From Levilactobacillus acidifarinae DSM 19394 = JCM 15949 (GTDB lineage Bacteria; Bacillota; Bacilli; Lactobacillales; Lactobacillaceae), in contig NZ_AZDV01000026.1 of assembly GCF_001434835.1 (NCBI RefSeq), positions 1 through 64,000 on the forward strand: a DNA stretch of 64,000 bases, written 5' to 3'. The position numbers and the translations under genes are program-made. Under the pieces are notes generated by a model, which was given only the letters and a program-made list of their open reading frames with translations, had not been told where the DNA came from and did no database searches. Below, in pieces: positions 1 to 7,821 of the stretch (its first letter is position 1; the number at the start of each line of letters is the position of its first letter).

Positions 1-55
1 GCACGCCGATAGTAGTTGGGGGATCGCCCCCTGCAAGGATAGGACGTTGCCACGC
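1..55 (+). rRNA. rrf: 5S rRNA, 3' end only
   Basis: The first bases match the 3' half of a Firmicutes 5S rRNA, with the GGGGGATCGCCCCC helix followed by the closing strand ending near GTTGCCACGC. The rest of the rRNA operon lies before the window. The tRNA genes follow with almost no gap, the usual arrangement of an rRNA-linked tRNA cluster in lactobacilli. Confidence 0.85.
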
Positions 56-61
56 GTATAT

Positions 62-134
62 GGAGGATTAGCTCAGTTGGGAGAGCGTCTGCCTTACAAG
101 CAGAGGGTCACAGGTTCGAGCCCTGTATCCTCCA
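62..134 (+). tRNA. tRNA-Val(TAC)
   Basis: Full cloverleaf with acceptor GGAGGAT paired to ATCCTCC, loop CTTACAA and canonical T-loop. It is the first tRNA after the 5S gene. Confidence 0.95.
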
Positions 135-136
135 TT

Positions 137-209
137 GAGCCCTTAGCTCAGTTGGTAGAGCATCTGACTTTTAATCAGAGGGTCGACAGTTCGAGCCTGT
201 CAGGGCTCA
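137..209 (+). tRNA. tRNA-Lys(TTT)
   Basis: Acceptor GAGCCCT pairs with AGGGCTC, and the anticodon loop CTTTTAA gives TTT. It lies 2 nt after the Val gene. Confidence 0.95.
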
Positions 210-256
210 TTCGCCGCGAGGCGATTGAGATTATTATTGAAGATGATACTGACTAT

Positions 257-329
257 GCCGACTTAGCTCAGTTGGTAGAGCACCTGTCTTGTAAACAGGG
301 GGTCGGAAGTTCGAATCTTCTAGTCGGCA
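257..329 (+). tRNA. tRNA-Thr(TGT)
   Basis: Acceptor GCCGACT pairs with AGTCGGC, and the loop CTTGTAA gives TGT. Confidence 0.95.
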
Positions 330-336
330 TTATTAT

Positions 337-408
337 GCGGAAGTAGTTCAGTGGTAGAACATCACCTTGCCATGGTGGGGGTCGCGGGTTCGAATCCCGT
401 CTTCCGCT
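337..408 (+). tRNA. tRNA-Gly(GCC)
   Basis: Acceptor GCGGAAG pairs with CTTCCGC, and the loop TTGCCAT gives GCC. Confidence 0.95.
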
Positions 409-449
409 TAATACCGAAAGGTATTAAGTTAAGTCAATTAAGTTATTTT

Positions 450-523
450 GCACCCATAGCGCAACTGGATAGAGTGTCTGACTACGAATCAGAAGGTTGT
501 AGGTTCGACTCCTACTGGGTGCA
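450..523 (+). tRNA. tRNA-Arg(ACG)
   Basis: Acceptor GCACCCA pairs with TGGGTGC, and the loop CTACGAA gives ACG, read as ICG after A34 deamination. Confidence 0.95.
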
Positions 524-529
524 TAGTAA

Positions 530-603
530 CGGGAAGTAGCTCAGCTTGGTAGAGCACCTGGTTTGGGACCAGGGGGTCGCAGGTTCGAATCCTGTCTTCC
601 CGA
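530..603 (+). tRNA. tRNA-Pro(TGG)
   Basis: Acceptor CGGGAAG pairs with CTTCCCG, and the loop TTTGGGA gives TGG. Confidence 0.95.
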
Positions 604-631
604 TTAAATAAGAATATTTTATTTAACACTT

Positions 632-705
632 CGCGGTGTAGCTCAGCTGGCTAGAGCGTTCGGTTCATACCCGAGAGGTCGAGGGTTCGATCCCCCCCGC
701 CGCGA
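632..705 (+). tRNA. tRNA-Met(CAT), elongator
   Basis: Anticodon CAT. The body resembles the Bacillus elongator tRNA-Met (GTAGCTCAGCTGGCTAGAGCG), with acceptor CGCGGTG paired to CGCCGCG. It lacks the initiator features seen in the copies at 923 and 1544. Confidence 0.85.
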
Positions 706-719
706 TTTGGACTTGAACT

Positions 720-793
720 GGACCTTTAGCTCAGTTGGTTAGAGCAGACGGCTCATAACCGTCCGGTCGTAGGTTCGAGTCCTACAAGGTCCA
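720..793 (+). tRNA. tRNA-Ile2(CAT), probable lysidine type
   Basis: Anticodon CAT in a body that looks like the Bacillus minor isoleucine tRNA, whose C34 is changed to lysidine so that it reads AUA. Acceptor GGACCTT pairs with AAGGTCC. The Ile rather than Met identity is inferred from that resemblance. Confidence 0.75.
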
Positions 794-820
794 TTTTTGG
801 ACATTGATACAATGCGATAT

Positions 821-910
821 GGAGGATTACCCAAGTCTGGCTGAAGGGAACGGTCTTGAAAACCGTCAGGTGGGTAAAACCACGCGAGAGTTCGAATCTC
901 TCATCCTCCT
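821..910 (+). tRNA. tRNA-Ser(TGA)
   Basis: Class II tRNA with a long variable arm. The loop TCTTGAAA gives TGA. Confidence 0.95.
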
Positions 911-922
911 TTTTCTAATTAT

Positions 923-996
<74 letters not shown>

Positions 997-1001
997 TATT
1001 T

Positions 1002-1075
1002 GGTTCGTTGGTCTAGTTGGTTAGGACGCCTCCCTGTCACGGAGGAGATCACGAGTTCGAGTCTCGTACGGACCG
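1002..1075 (+). tRNA. tRNA-Asp(GTC), copy 1
   Basis: Acceptor GGTTCGT pairs with ACGGACC, and the loop CTGTCAC gives GTC. It is identical to the copy at 1623. Confidence 0.95.
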
Positions 1076-1082
1076 TTTAAAT

Positions 1083-1155
1083 GGCTCGGTAGCTCAGTCG
1101 GTAGAGCAATGGATTGAAGCTCCATGTGTCGGCGGTTCGATTCCGTCCCGCGCCA
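1083..1155 (+). tRNA. tRNA-Phe(GAA)
   Basis: Loop TTGAAGC gives GAA. Acceptor GGCTCGG faces CCGCGCC with one T-C mismatch at the fourth pair; the rest of the cloverleaf is regular. Confidence 0.9.
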
Positions 1156-1175
1156 TTGCTTAACCTCATATAAAT

Positions 1176-1246
1176 GCGGGTATAGTTTAGTGGTAAAACC
1201 ACAGCCTTCCAAGCTGTTGTCGCGAGTTCGATTCTCGTTACCCGCT
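1176..1246 (+). tRNA. tRNA-Gly(TCC)
   Basis: Acceptor GCGGGTA pairs with TACCCGC, and the loop CTTCCAA gives TCC. Confidence 0.95.
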
Positions 1247-1252
1247 TTATAT

Positions 1253-1327
<75 letters not shown>

Positions 1328-1332
1328 TTTAT

Positions 1333-1420
1333 GGAGAAGTACTCAAGTGGCTGAAGAGGTGCCCCTGCTAAGGGTATAGGTCGCGCAAGCGGCGCGAGGG
1401 TTCAAATCCCTCCTTCTCCG
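1333..1420 (+). tRNA. tRNA-Ser(GCT)
   Basis: Class II tRNA with a long variable arm (TCGCGCAAGCGGCGCGA). Anticodon GCT. Confidence 0.95.
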
Positions 1421-1428
1421 TTTTATAT

Positions 1429-1501
1429 GACCCGTTGGTCAAGTGGTTTAAGACACCGCCCTTTCACGGCGGTAACATGGGTTCGAATCCCGTACGGGTC
1501 A
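1429..1501 (+). tRNA. tRNA-Glu(TTC)
   Basis: Acceptor GACCCGT pairs with ACGGGTC, and the loop CTTTCAC gives TTC. Confidence 0.95.
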
Positions 1502-1543
1502 TTGCAGAGACTTATCTGCAAACTTAATTTTATATTCTATTAT

Positions 1544-1617
<74 letters not shown>

Positions 1618-1622
1618 TATTT

Positions 1623-1696
1623 GGTTCGTTGGTCTAGTTGGTTAGGACGCCTCCCTGTCACGGAGGAGATCACGAGTTCGAGTCTCGTACGGACCG
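1623..1696 (+). tRNA. tRNA-Asp(GTC), copy 2
   Basis: Base-for-base copy of 1002-1075, and the last tRNA of the cluster, directly before the terminator. Confidence 0.95.
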
Positions 1697-1702
1697 TCCG
1701 GT

Positions 1703-1732
1703 AAAGCCTTCCCGTGAGTGGAAGGCTTTTTT
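1703..1732 (+). terminator. Terminator of the rRNA-tRNA operon
   Basis: Stem AAAGCCTTCC/GGAAGGCTTT with a short loop and a T-run, directly after the last tRNA. Confidence 0.9.
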
Positions 1733-1852
1733 GGTGCCGTTATGTTTATGAAACAGCGAACGCGGGCGGTGTTCACCGGTGTCGTTGACGGGCATGCGGC
1801 TGATTGGCGCCGGTTACACATCATAGCAGAGCAACTTGATTAAGCAGATACG

Positions 1853-1886
1853 AAAGGCCACCCGACGACTGTCAGGTGGCCCTTTT
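1853..1886 (-). terminator. Terminator after the DUF2075 gene
   Basis: Inverted repeat AGGCCACC/GGTGGCCCT, flanked by A-runs and T-runs on both sides. It fits the end of the leftward gene at 1893 and may work in both directions. Confidence 0.7.
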
Positions 1887-1892
1887 GACGTC

Positions 1893-3098
1893 TCAGCGTT
1901 GTTGGAGAAAGTGACGTAACTGCGGATCGTGAGCGTACAGGTATAAGCCGTGCACGCCGCGTTTCATTAAAACGTTGATTGAATTGAGCACTAATTGCTG
2001 TTTGATGGCGGTAACCTGGTGGGGATCTAGGTCATCACGCCGTTTAAAAGTTTCTACATCGGTATATTTTGTCAGATCAACCGTTAAGCCTTGAGCCGTT
2101 AGCCGGATCGGTGGGCCCAGAATTACCCCCACGTAGTTTAAATCAAAGCCCTGACAGGTATAGATGGACCCAACCTCATCGATGGTCTGAGGGAGTTCCG
2201 CCCAGGGCGTGGTCGTGTAATTATATTGGTCCCAGGGCAGGTGAAACCGGCCTTCCGTAACGTAGTGTTTTCCGCCGTCTAAGGTGGACGGATAGCCCGA
2301 TGTCGCCACGATTCGCGATAACCCGACAGTGCGGTTCCGCGCAACAATGGCTTGGCGCATGGCTTCGGCATCATCAAAGACGCGTAGATCATAATGGGGG
2401 CCACCGGTTGCGGGCAACGGCCGTAACTGGTGATGCGTGAAGGCGTTGATCCACCGGACGAGGGCGTCACTTGCTTGCATCCGAAATTGATGGGTCAAGC
2501 GGTAACTTTGGTGCGGGTAAGGGGCTAACAGCGCTTCTAAGCGTTGCGCCGTCCAGAAACTCTTGAAGCGTAAAACCTGAGTTTCGTCGAAAACCAGAAT
2601 AATGACTTTAGCGGTGGCTAACAGCGACGTTAATTGGTTAGTGCCGTAGAAGTTATTGTAATGGTCCGCTTGGGAGAGTAACAGGTGGGCTTCGTCGATC
2701 ACTAAGACGTCAGCCGTGGTCTTACCCAGAGCAATCTGATTGATCAGCGTGGTCGGCCGCTGAAAGTCCTTTTTGAACAGGTGGGCTTGGGATCCCGCAA
2801 TGGCGCGGTAAACCTTTAAGAGTTCTGGATGATTGACCAAAAAGTAGTTGGTGGTCCCCGCTAAAGGCGAATTCGGCGCTGTGCGGGCGCGGACCTGTAG
2901 CTGGTCAAAAAGGTGCGCTAAGACCACGCTTTTGCCGGTTCCCGCGTCCCCGTAAAGCGTAAAAATAGCAGGTTGAGGAGTCGCCAGATGCGTCGTGGTG
3001 AAATCAAGTATCCTTTGTACCAAGCGGGCCTGGGACGCCGTTAAGGGTAAAGCCGGTGAAATTTTAGTTGTTGCTGCGTTGGCGGATGAAAACGACAC
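1893..3098 (-). CDS. DUF2075-type P-loop ATPase
   Basis: About 400 residues with a Walker A motif GDAGTGKS near residue 50 and a Walker B motif VLVIDEAHLLL near 130, then a superfamily 1 helicase-like C-terminal half containing YTCQGFDLNYVGV. This is the layout of the DUF2075 family (Schlafen-like AAA ATPases), whose substrate is unknown. A frame with ATG runs back to 3116, but AAAGGTGG lies inside its first codons, 7 nt before GTG at 3098, so the GTG start is preferred. The gene stands alone between the tRNA cluster and the ABM-domain gene, with terminators on both sides. Confidence 0.8.
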   Translation of the reverse strand: MSFSSANAATTKISPALPLTASQARLVQRILDFTTTHLATPQPAIFTLYGDAGTGKSVVLAHLFDQLQVRARTAPNSPLAGTTNYFLVNHPELLKVYRAIAGSQAHLFKKDFQRPTTLINQIALGKTTADVLVIDEAHLLLSQADHYNNFYGTNQLTSLLATAKVIILVFDETQVLRFKSFWTAQRLEALLAPYPHQSYRLTHQFRMQASDALVRWINAFTHHQLRPLPATGGPHYDLRVFDDAEAMRQAIVARNRTVGLSRIVATSGYPSTLDGGKHYVTEGRFHLPWDQYNYTTTPWAELPQTIDEVGSIYTCQGFDLNYVGVILGPPIRLTAQGLTVDLTKYTDVETFKRRDDLDPHQVTAIKQQLVLNSINVLMKRGVHGLYLYAHDPQLRHFLQQR

Positions 3099-3154
3099 GC
3101 CATCGCCACCTTTCATGAAGTCATAGGATCATTGTAACGCGCGGCAGCTAAAAA

Positions 3155-3182
3155 TAAAAAGGTCCCGGCAATTTCCGGAACC
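3155..3182 (-). terminator. Terminator after the ABM-domain gene
   Basis: On the minus strand GGTTCCGG-AAATTG-CCGGGACC is followed by TTTTTATTTTT, 12 nt after the stop codon of the gene at 3194. Confidence 0.85.
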
Positions 3183-3193
3183 TAGTTGGTTGA

Positions 3194-3697
3194 TTAGTGG
3201 GTGGCTTTTGTGGCTAAACGCTGATATCCCGCCGCGTGATAGTGATTGGCACTGGTGGCGTAAATGTCGAGTGGCGCAAACGCCGGGGAATGCCGCCACA
3301 GAGAGAAGGCTTGACCGTCGTCCCAGAGGGTCAACAGAACGTAACTCCCACTATCGGTGGTCTTGGTCAGCACGTACAGGGCCCGCATACCGGCGGGTAA
3401 CGGATTGGCGGCCAACCGGTTGAGTTTCGCGTCAAACACGTCGGCGGTGTCCGGATCGAATTTGAAATAACTGAAGCTAAAGAAGCCGCGCCAATCGGTG
3501 GCGCCTTGGTGGAGCTTTACGCGATAGTCGAGATGCGTGGTGAAGAAACTGGGTTGACCGGAGACATCTAATAATTGAAGGCCTTCAGCATCACCGGTCG
3601 AGCTACCTAAGAGGATCAGGTGACGGTCGGGATGCGCGGCGATCAGTTTAGTCAGAATTTCCTTACTACCAAACGTTACTGCAAGATTTTGTAACAT
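3194..3697 (-). CDS. Antibiotic-biosynthesis-monooxygenase (ABM) domain protein, HmoB/TRAP-like
   Basis: 167 residues. The C-terminal third (YVLTKTTDSGSYVLLTLWDD followed by FSLWRHSPAF) is a typical ABM fold strand-helix pattern. Length and layout match the lactobacillar and staphylococcal TRAP/HmoB-like proteins, some of which bind or degrade haem. Haem binding here is not shown. ATG at 3697 has a clear AGGAGGGAG site 7 nt upstream. It is a single gene with its own terminator. Confidence 0.75.
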   Translation of the reverse strand: MLQNLAVTFGSKEILTKLIAAHPDRHLILLGSSTGDAEGLQLLDVSGQPSFFTTHLDYRVKLHQGATDWRGFFSFSYFKFDPDTADVFDAKLNRLAANPLPAGMRALYVLTKTTDSGSYVLLTLWDDGQAFSLWRHSPAFAPLDIYATSANHYHAAGYQRLATKATH

Positions 3698-3819
3698 AAC
3701 GACTCCCTCCTCGTTGTCAATTCCATTATACTCCCAGCCACCGGTGGACCTGAAACGTTTACACCTTTAAAATACCGCGCTAAACTAAGGAAGAACCATC
3801 TAACGAAAGGGTGAATGTC

Positions 3820-4560
3820 ATGGATTTAACGGTTTTAGGATGTTACGGGGGGTACCCGTATAATGGCATCGGAACCAGCAGCTACCTGATTACGAGTGGT
3901 CAGTATCATTTGTTACTCGATTGTGGGAGCGGGGCGTTAACGGCCCTCCAGCGCTATCTGGATCCACTACAACTGGACGCCGTGTTGTTAACGCATTACC
4001 ATCACGACCATACGGCGGACGTCGGGGTTTTACAGTACCTGTGGCAACTGGCGCCGGGCGCGAAAAAAGAACCCGTCTTACCCATTTACGGGCACACCGC
4101 TGATGCGGATGCCTTTGCGGGGCTGACCTGGCCAAATGCCACCAAGGGTGTCGCCTACGATCCCCAGCAGCAATTGACCCTGGGTCCCTTGACCGTAACG
4201 TTTGGGGCTACGCATCATCCGGTCCCGGCCTACGCGCCCATCATCACGGAAACGGCCACCGGCAAACGGCTCGCTTTTACGGCCGACACGGCGGCTTTCC
4301 CGGCACTAGCCACCTGGGCGCAAGGCGTTGATCTGCTCCTAGCCGACACGAACTTTTATGCGGATCACCAGGGAACCGCCTGGCATCTGACTTCGACGCA
4401 GGCCGGGCAATTAGCCCACGAGGCGGCGGTTAAACGTTTGTTGTTGACACATCTGCCCCAAACGGGTTCGTTAGCGCAGTTACAGGCCGAAGCCCAGGCC
4501 GCAGCGGGGGCCGCAATTCCAACGGCGGTCGTGCAAGCGGGCACCACGTACCGAATTTAA
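3820..4560 (+). CDS. Metallo-beta-lactamase-fold hydrolase, YhfI-like
   Basis: 246 residues of the MBL fold. Visible metal ligands are HYHHDH near residue 60, a histidine in GATHHPVP, the aspartate in FTADTA and the histidine of LLLTHLP near the C-terminus. The family includes RNase Z-like and phosphodiesterase enzymes, and the substrate cannot be told. GTG at 3811 is possible, but the AAAGGG site sits on top of it and is 8 nt from ATG at 3820, so the latter is chosen. The gene is monocistronic and upstream of spx. Confidence 0.8.
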   Translation: MDLTVLGCYGGYPYNGIGTSSYLITSGQYHLLLDCGSGALTALQRYLDPLQLDAVLLTHYHHDHTADVGVLQYLWQLAPGAKKEPVLPIYGHTADADAFAGLTWPNATKGVAYDPQQQLTLGPLTVTFGATHHPVPAYAPIITETATGKRLAFTADTAAFPALATWAQGVDLLLADTNFYADHQGTAWHLTSTQAGQLAHEAAVKRLLLTHLPQTGSLAQLQAEAQAAAGAAIPTAVVQAGTTYRI

Positions 4561-4591
4561 CCGGCCCTACGATTAAATTTGGCACAATGGG

Positions 4592-4620
4592 TTACTTTCT
4601 GACGTTAATCATGATATAAT
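4592..4620 (+). promoter_or_regulatory. spx promoter with extended -10
   Basis: TATAAT at 4615-4620 is preceded by TG at 4612-4613 (extended -10), with a weak -35 (TTACTT, 4592-4597) 17 bp upstream. It drives the gene starting at 4662. Confidence 0.65.
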
Positions 4621-4661
4621 GGTTCTTATAAAATATTAGTTATATAAGGGAGGCCACCACC

Positions 4662-5063
4662 ATGACTGTGATGCTCTATACGACCCCAAGTTGTTCTTCT
4701 TGCCGCAAGGCGCGCCAATGGCTCGACGCCCACGGTATCGTGTACCGTGAGCAGAATATGTTGACGGCCCCCTTGACGATTGCCGATATTAAGGCCATTT
4801 TACGGTTAACCGAAGAGGGGACCGCGGAAATCATTTCGACGCGTTCAAAGGCCTATCAGGACCTGGCAGGCACGTTGGACGATTTACCGTTACAGGCACT
4901 CTATGACTTGATTCTAAAGCACCCGACGTTGCTGCGGCGCCCAATTATCCGGGACGACCGGCGATTACAGGTGGGGTATAACGACGAAGAAATCCGCCGC
5001 TTCTTACCCCGACAGATTCGGGAGTTGGCGCGGTACCGTGCGCGTCAACGGGCAGAAGGCTAA
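4662..5063 (+). CDS. spx: Spx transcriptional regulator
   Basis: 133 residues of the ArsC/Spx family. The redox switch CSSC is at residues 11-14 ([10 protein letters not shown]), and the [20 protein letters not shown] block is typical of Spx. Spx binds the alpha subunit of RNA polymerase under thiol and oxidative stress and is degraded by ClpXP. GGGAGG lies 8 nt before ATG. It is followed by mecA, which also feeds Clp-dependent proteolysis, but a hairpin between them suggests separate transcription. The exact paralogue (SpxA or SpxB) cannot be told. Confidence 0.9.
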   Translation: MTVMLYTTPSCSSCRKARQWLDAHGIVYREQNMLTAPLTIADIKAILRLTEEGTAEIISTRSKAYQDLAGTLDDLPLQALYDLILKHPTLLRRPIIRDDRRLQVGYNDEEIRRFLPRQIRELARYRARQRAEG

Positions 5064-5086
5064 AATAAGCTGAATTAGTTGCATCT

Positions 5087-5128
5087 AACTGGATTTGTGA
5101 GAGAATACTACTTGCAGTCCAGTTTTTT
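5087..5128 (+). terminator. Probable terminator after spx
   Basis: AACTGGA (5087-5093) pairs with TCCAGTT (5118-5124), followed by TTTT. The 24-nt loop makes it weaker than the other terminators here. Confidence 0.5.
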
Positions 5129-5213
5129 AGTGAGCATTACTTTACAAGCCATTAAAAACGTTTAGAATGAGTATCAAGGACAATACCCAACCCATGAGAA
5201 AGGGGTGTTATTC

Positions 5214-5942
5214 ATGGAAATGGAACGGATCAACGAAAATACGATTCGCGTGGTTATCGGTAACGATGATTTAAGCGAACGCGGGATTACCGTCCTGGAT
5301 CTCCTGGGTAATCACAAACAAATCGAAAGTTTCTTCTATAGTATTTTGGAAGAAGTCGATGTTGATCATCAATTCCAAGACAACGATGCGGTCACTTTCC
5401 AAGTGTTGCCTAATCGGAACGGTCTGGAATTGTTTATCAGTAAGAACGTCGACCAAGATGCCGAGAACAACGATGAACAAGGGGATGCCAGCGTCGATGC
5501 GGAGCACCCCGATCAAGTCTCGGATCAGTTAAAAGAACATTTACTTGAAAAAGACGGCCAAAAGGATATCTTCTCGAGTATGAAGATGCCAGCGGCTAGT
5601 GAAACCAACGATGTTGCGGATTACCTGAACGACGACGATCAACCAACGGTGTCGCAAGTCGTGAAACTACATTCCTTTGAAGATATGGTCAGTCTCGCGC
5701 GTGTGTTGCATTTAGATAGTGCCGCGTCGAACCTGTACCGGTACAACGGCGACTACTACTTAGAACTAATCTTCTTTACCAACGAAACGTCACGCGAAGC
5801 CATCAAGGATGACCTTGCGGTGGCGTACGAGTATGCCGACCGGTCCCAGATGGCGTCCGACGTGTTAGCAGAACACGGCGAACTCGTCATGGAACACAGT
5901 GCCTTGGAATTAACGCGGTTCTATTTTATTGAGACAAAATAG
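5214..5942 (+). CDS. mecA: MecA adaptor protein
   Basis: 242 residues. The N-terminal substrate-binding domain (MEMERINENTIRVVIGNDDL) and the C-terminal ClpC-binding domain (FEDMVSLARVLHL, then YRYNGDYYLELIF) are joined by an acidic linker near residues 85-145. MecA delivers proteins such as ComK and Spx to ClpCP and helps ClpC oligomerise. AAAGGGG lies 8 nt before ATG at 5214, so an in-frame GTG at 5205 is rejected. The prophage is inserted 17 nt after its stop codon, leaving the coding sequence whole. Confidence 0.95.
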   Translation: MEMERINENTIRVVIGNDDLSERGITVLDLLGNHKQIESFFYSILEEVDVDHQFQDNDAVTFQVLPNRNGLELFISKNVDQDAENNDEQGDASVDAEHPDQVSDQLKEHLLEKDGQKDIFSSMKMPAASETNDVADYLNDDDQPTVSQVVKLHSFEDMVSLARVLHLDSAASNLYRYNGDYYLELIFFTNETSREAIKDDLAVAYEYADRSQMASDVLAEHGELVMEHSALELTRFYFIETK

Positions 5943-5957
5943 GATTCGTTAGGAGTC

Positions 5958-5992
5958 GGAAACGTTGATTTAACGGCGTTTTCGATTTTTTT
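5958..5992 (+). terminator. mecA terminator overlapping the left attachment site
   Basis: GAAACG pairs with CGTTTTC (one bulged T) and is followed by ATTTTTTTATTT. The left arm lies in the attL core and the right arm in prophage DNA, so insertion seems to rebuild the terminator for mecA. This is inferred. Confidence 0.5.
5960..5973 (+). other. attL core
   Basis: AAACGTTGATTTAA, identical to 50559-50572. Flanking bases differ on both sides, so the shared core is exactly 14 bp. Confidence 0.8.
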
Positions 5993-6024
5993 ATTTCCCA
6001 TTAAATCCTATATTTTCCTATAAA

Positions 6025-6141
6025 AGGAACAAAAAAGGAACAAAATTGGAGAATTCGGTCGAATTTTGTTCCTCAGTCGCTGTATCCCTTGTGTAGTAGG
6101 GAATACAGCGATTTTTTTGTTTTAAAGTAACAGGAACAAAA
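6025..6141. repeat. Integrase arm-type sites, left side
   Basis: Copies of AGGAACAAAA lie at 6025-6034 and 6036-6045, an inverted copy at 6064-6073 and another at 6132-6141, the last abutting the integrase stop codon. Two more (50529-50538 and 50540-50549, the latter with one change) lie just inside attR. Their position inside both cores fits integrase arm-binding sites. Confidence 0.65.
6078..6117 (+). terminator. Rightward terminator inside the left prophage end
   Basis: CGCTGTAT-CCC pairs with GGG-A-ATACAGCG and is followed by ATTTTTTTG on the plus strand. The nearest gene, int, runs the other way, so it probably stops read-through from mecA. Confidence 0.75.
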
Positions 6142-7599
6142 TTATTCGGCTAATTTATCCATCATGGAAATAATCTTGGATTGGCCATCCTTAGTTCCGT
6201 TATCGTAAAAGCGGGTCATCCGCATGTCGGTGTGTCCCATAATCTTCATGACGTCGACGGGATCGTCAGCGCCTGGAATTGAAAACGTTGCGAAGGCGTG
6301 GCGCATCATGTGGGGAAAGATGTGCGCATTGTTGGTAATGATAACGCGCTTGTGCTCAGGGATGATACTGTCATCCGTTTGTTTTCCCGCAGCGTTCACG
6401 GATTGGACTCGGGCAACACCGTCGCTGATAGTGCGGTCAACGATAACTTTAGAACCATCACTGTTTGAAACTTCGGCACCGGTGACATCTCCCATGATAT
6501 TCTTAATCACTTTTACTTGATTAGAGTTACCTTGTGTCTTGCCAGCTACCAACTTGTACAGAACATGTCCATCGTGGCGAATAACTACGCGATGGTTATC
6601 TTTATCATCGACGTAAATATCACCTGTGGCATAGACACCAACTCGTTGCCCCATGCCTTCGGAGATCTCATCAAAGATGTGATTGAGACGGGTATAGTTC
6701 CACGGCGTTGCATCTTTATTTACGAATATAAAGCTGTCTGACGTAAATTGTTTATCAGCATCCAGATATACCTGACGAGAGTATTTAACCGCTTCCTGGA
6801 GCAACTGATAGGTCTTAGACGAGATGGGAACGTCACGGACCGCGGCAGGGGTCTTTGTGGGGCCGCCCTCTGGCTTCCAGTGAGTCCGCGCAATTTCTAC
6901 ATGAACGTGATCCGAGAAGATATTTTTAGGTTGCATCCCTAGGATTTCTGCATGACGAAGAGCAACTAAAGACAAGTAGAATGAGGCGAGTGCCATGGGA
7001 GAGAGAACACGTTGCGCCGTTTTGATGGCGTAGATATACTTTTCCTTTGAAATAGCACTGTTGCGAATACCAATGCCTTCTTTTACACGGAGATTGCGTA
7101 ACTTATTGCTGGGGATGACACCGGAGTATACGGCATCATTTAGCATGGTTGACAGATACCCCTTGATTATGCTGATTGTTTTGGAAGAGTACCCGACTCG
7201 GCCAGCAGAGCGCTTAACTGTCTCAAGTTCGAGAATATAGTTCTGAAAGTTTTCACGATTAATATCACGCAGTTTTGCATTGCCGAATTTTGGCAAGATA
7301 TAACTTTCAAATTTCTGAACGTAATTGTGATAAGTGTCAGGGGACCAGTATGATTCGTTGCGTCTTAACCATTGCTTGTAATACTCCAGGACGGTAACGT
7401 TACGTGCTACGCCGTTTCTTAAATGTAATTCACGTTCGGACCGATTGGCCCAGTCGATGGCATCAGCAGAATTGTCAAATCCTTGTTGGTGCAGTCGGGT
7501 TTTAACACCCATGACGGTGCGATAAAAATTCACACCATATTTTCTACCATGAGTATTCTCATAAACAAAAATACGAGTGTCTTTCTTTAACTTTTTCAT
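6142..7599 (-). CDS. int: Prophage integrase, tyrosine recombinase
   Basis: 485 residues. An N-terminal AP2-like arm-binding region (about 1-60) and a SAM-like core-binding domain (about 65-165) precede the catalytic domain. Catalytic residues are R215 (ALRHAEILG), probable K249, H430-x-x-R433 (HMMRH), H456 (MGHTD) and Y465 (RFYDN). Phage integrases of this group are usually near 380 residues. The extra length is a stretch of about 100 residues, rich in predicted beta strand, between roughly 318 and 425. GAGGAG lies 8 nt before ATG. It catalyses integration and excision at the 14-bp core. Confidence 0.93.
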   Translation of the reverse strand: MKKLKKDTRIFVYENTHGRKYGVNFYRTVMGVKTRLHQQGFDNSADAIDWANRSERELHLRNGVARNVTVLEYYKQWLRRNESYWSPDTYHNYVQKFESYILPKFGNAKLRDINRENFQNYILELETVKRSAGRVGYSSKTISIIKGYLSTMLNDAVYSGVIPSNKLRNLRVKEGIGIRNSAISKEKYIYAIKTAQRVLSPMALASFYLSLVALRHAEILGMQPKNIFSDHVHVEIARTHWKPEGGPTKTPAAVRDVPISSKTYQLLQEAVKYSRQVYLDADKQFTSDSFIFVNKDATPWNYTRLNHIFDEISEGMGQRVGVYATGDIYVDDKDNHRVVIRHDGHVLYKLVAGKTQGNSNQVKVIKNIMGDVTGAEVSNSDGSKVIVDRTISDGVARVQSVNAAGKQTDDSIIPEHKRVIITNNAHIFPHMMRHAFATFSIPGADDPVDVMKIMGHTDMRMTRFYDNGTKDGQSKIISMMDKLAE

Positions 7600-7622
7600 T
7601 TTAATTTTCTCCTCTCAAAAGT

Positions 7623-7636
7623 TGCCGGGCTAGGCG
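7623..7636 (+). repeat. 14-bp motif found three times in the prophage
   Basis: TGCCGGGCTAGGCG occurs here upstream of int, again at 12021-12035 (one base longer, ending GA) and inverted at 50515-50529 beside the right arm sites. All three are between genes. No known function is recognised. Confidence 0.6.
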
Positions 7637-7762
7637 TTTTTGAGATAGGTCTTTCGGAACCACCTCCTTTAGGTTAGAATTAGATATGTTAAGGGAACAC
7701 ACTTATATGTGTTGCTTAAAACTAGCCAGTGAACAAATTCGCTGACTGATATGTATTTTGGT

Positions 7763-7804
7763 ATGCGCATCCAACTTCTTGGCGGGAGGGGATGCGCATT
7801 TTTT
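7763..7804 (+). terminator. Rightward terminator between int and the membrane protein gene
   Basis: ATGCGCATCC (7763-7772) pairs perfectly with GGATGCGCAT (7790-7799), followed by TTTTTA on the plus strand only. Genes on both sides are on the minus strand, so it would stop antisense transcription. Confidence 0.75.
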
Positions 7805-7821
7805 ATTGTTGGTTAAGACTG

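Noticed and set aside
1742-1843. A 33-codon frame between two terminators
   Set aside because: No ribosome binding site and no recognisable family; could be a gene remnant but not supported.
3190-3423. Plus-strand frames opposite the ABM and DUF2075 genes
   Set aside because: Shadows of well-supported minus-strand genes, without ribosome sites.
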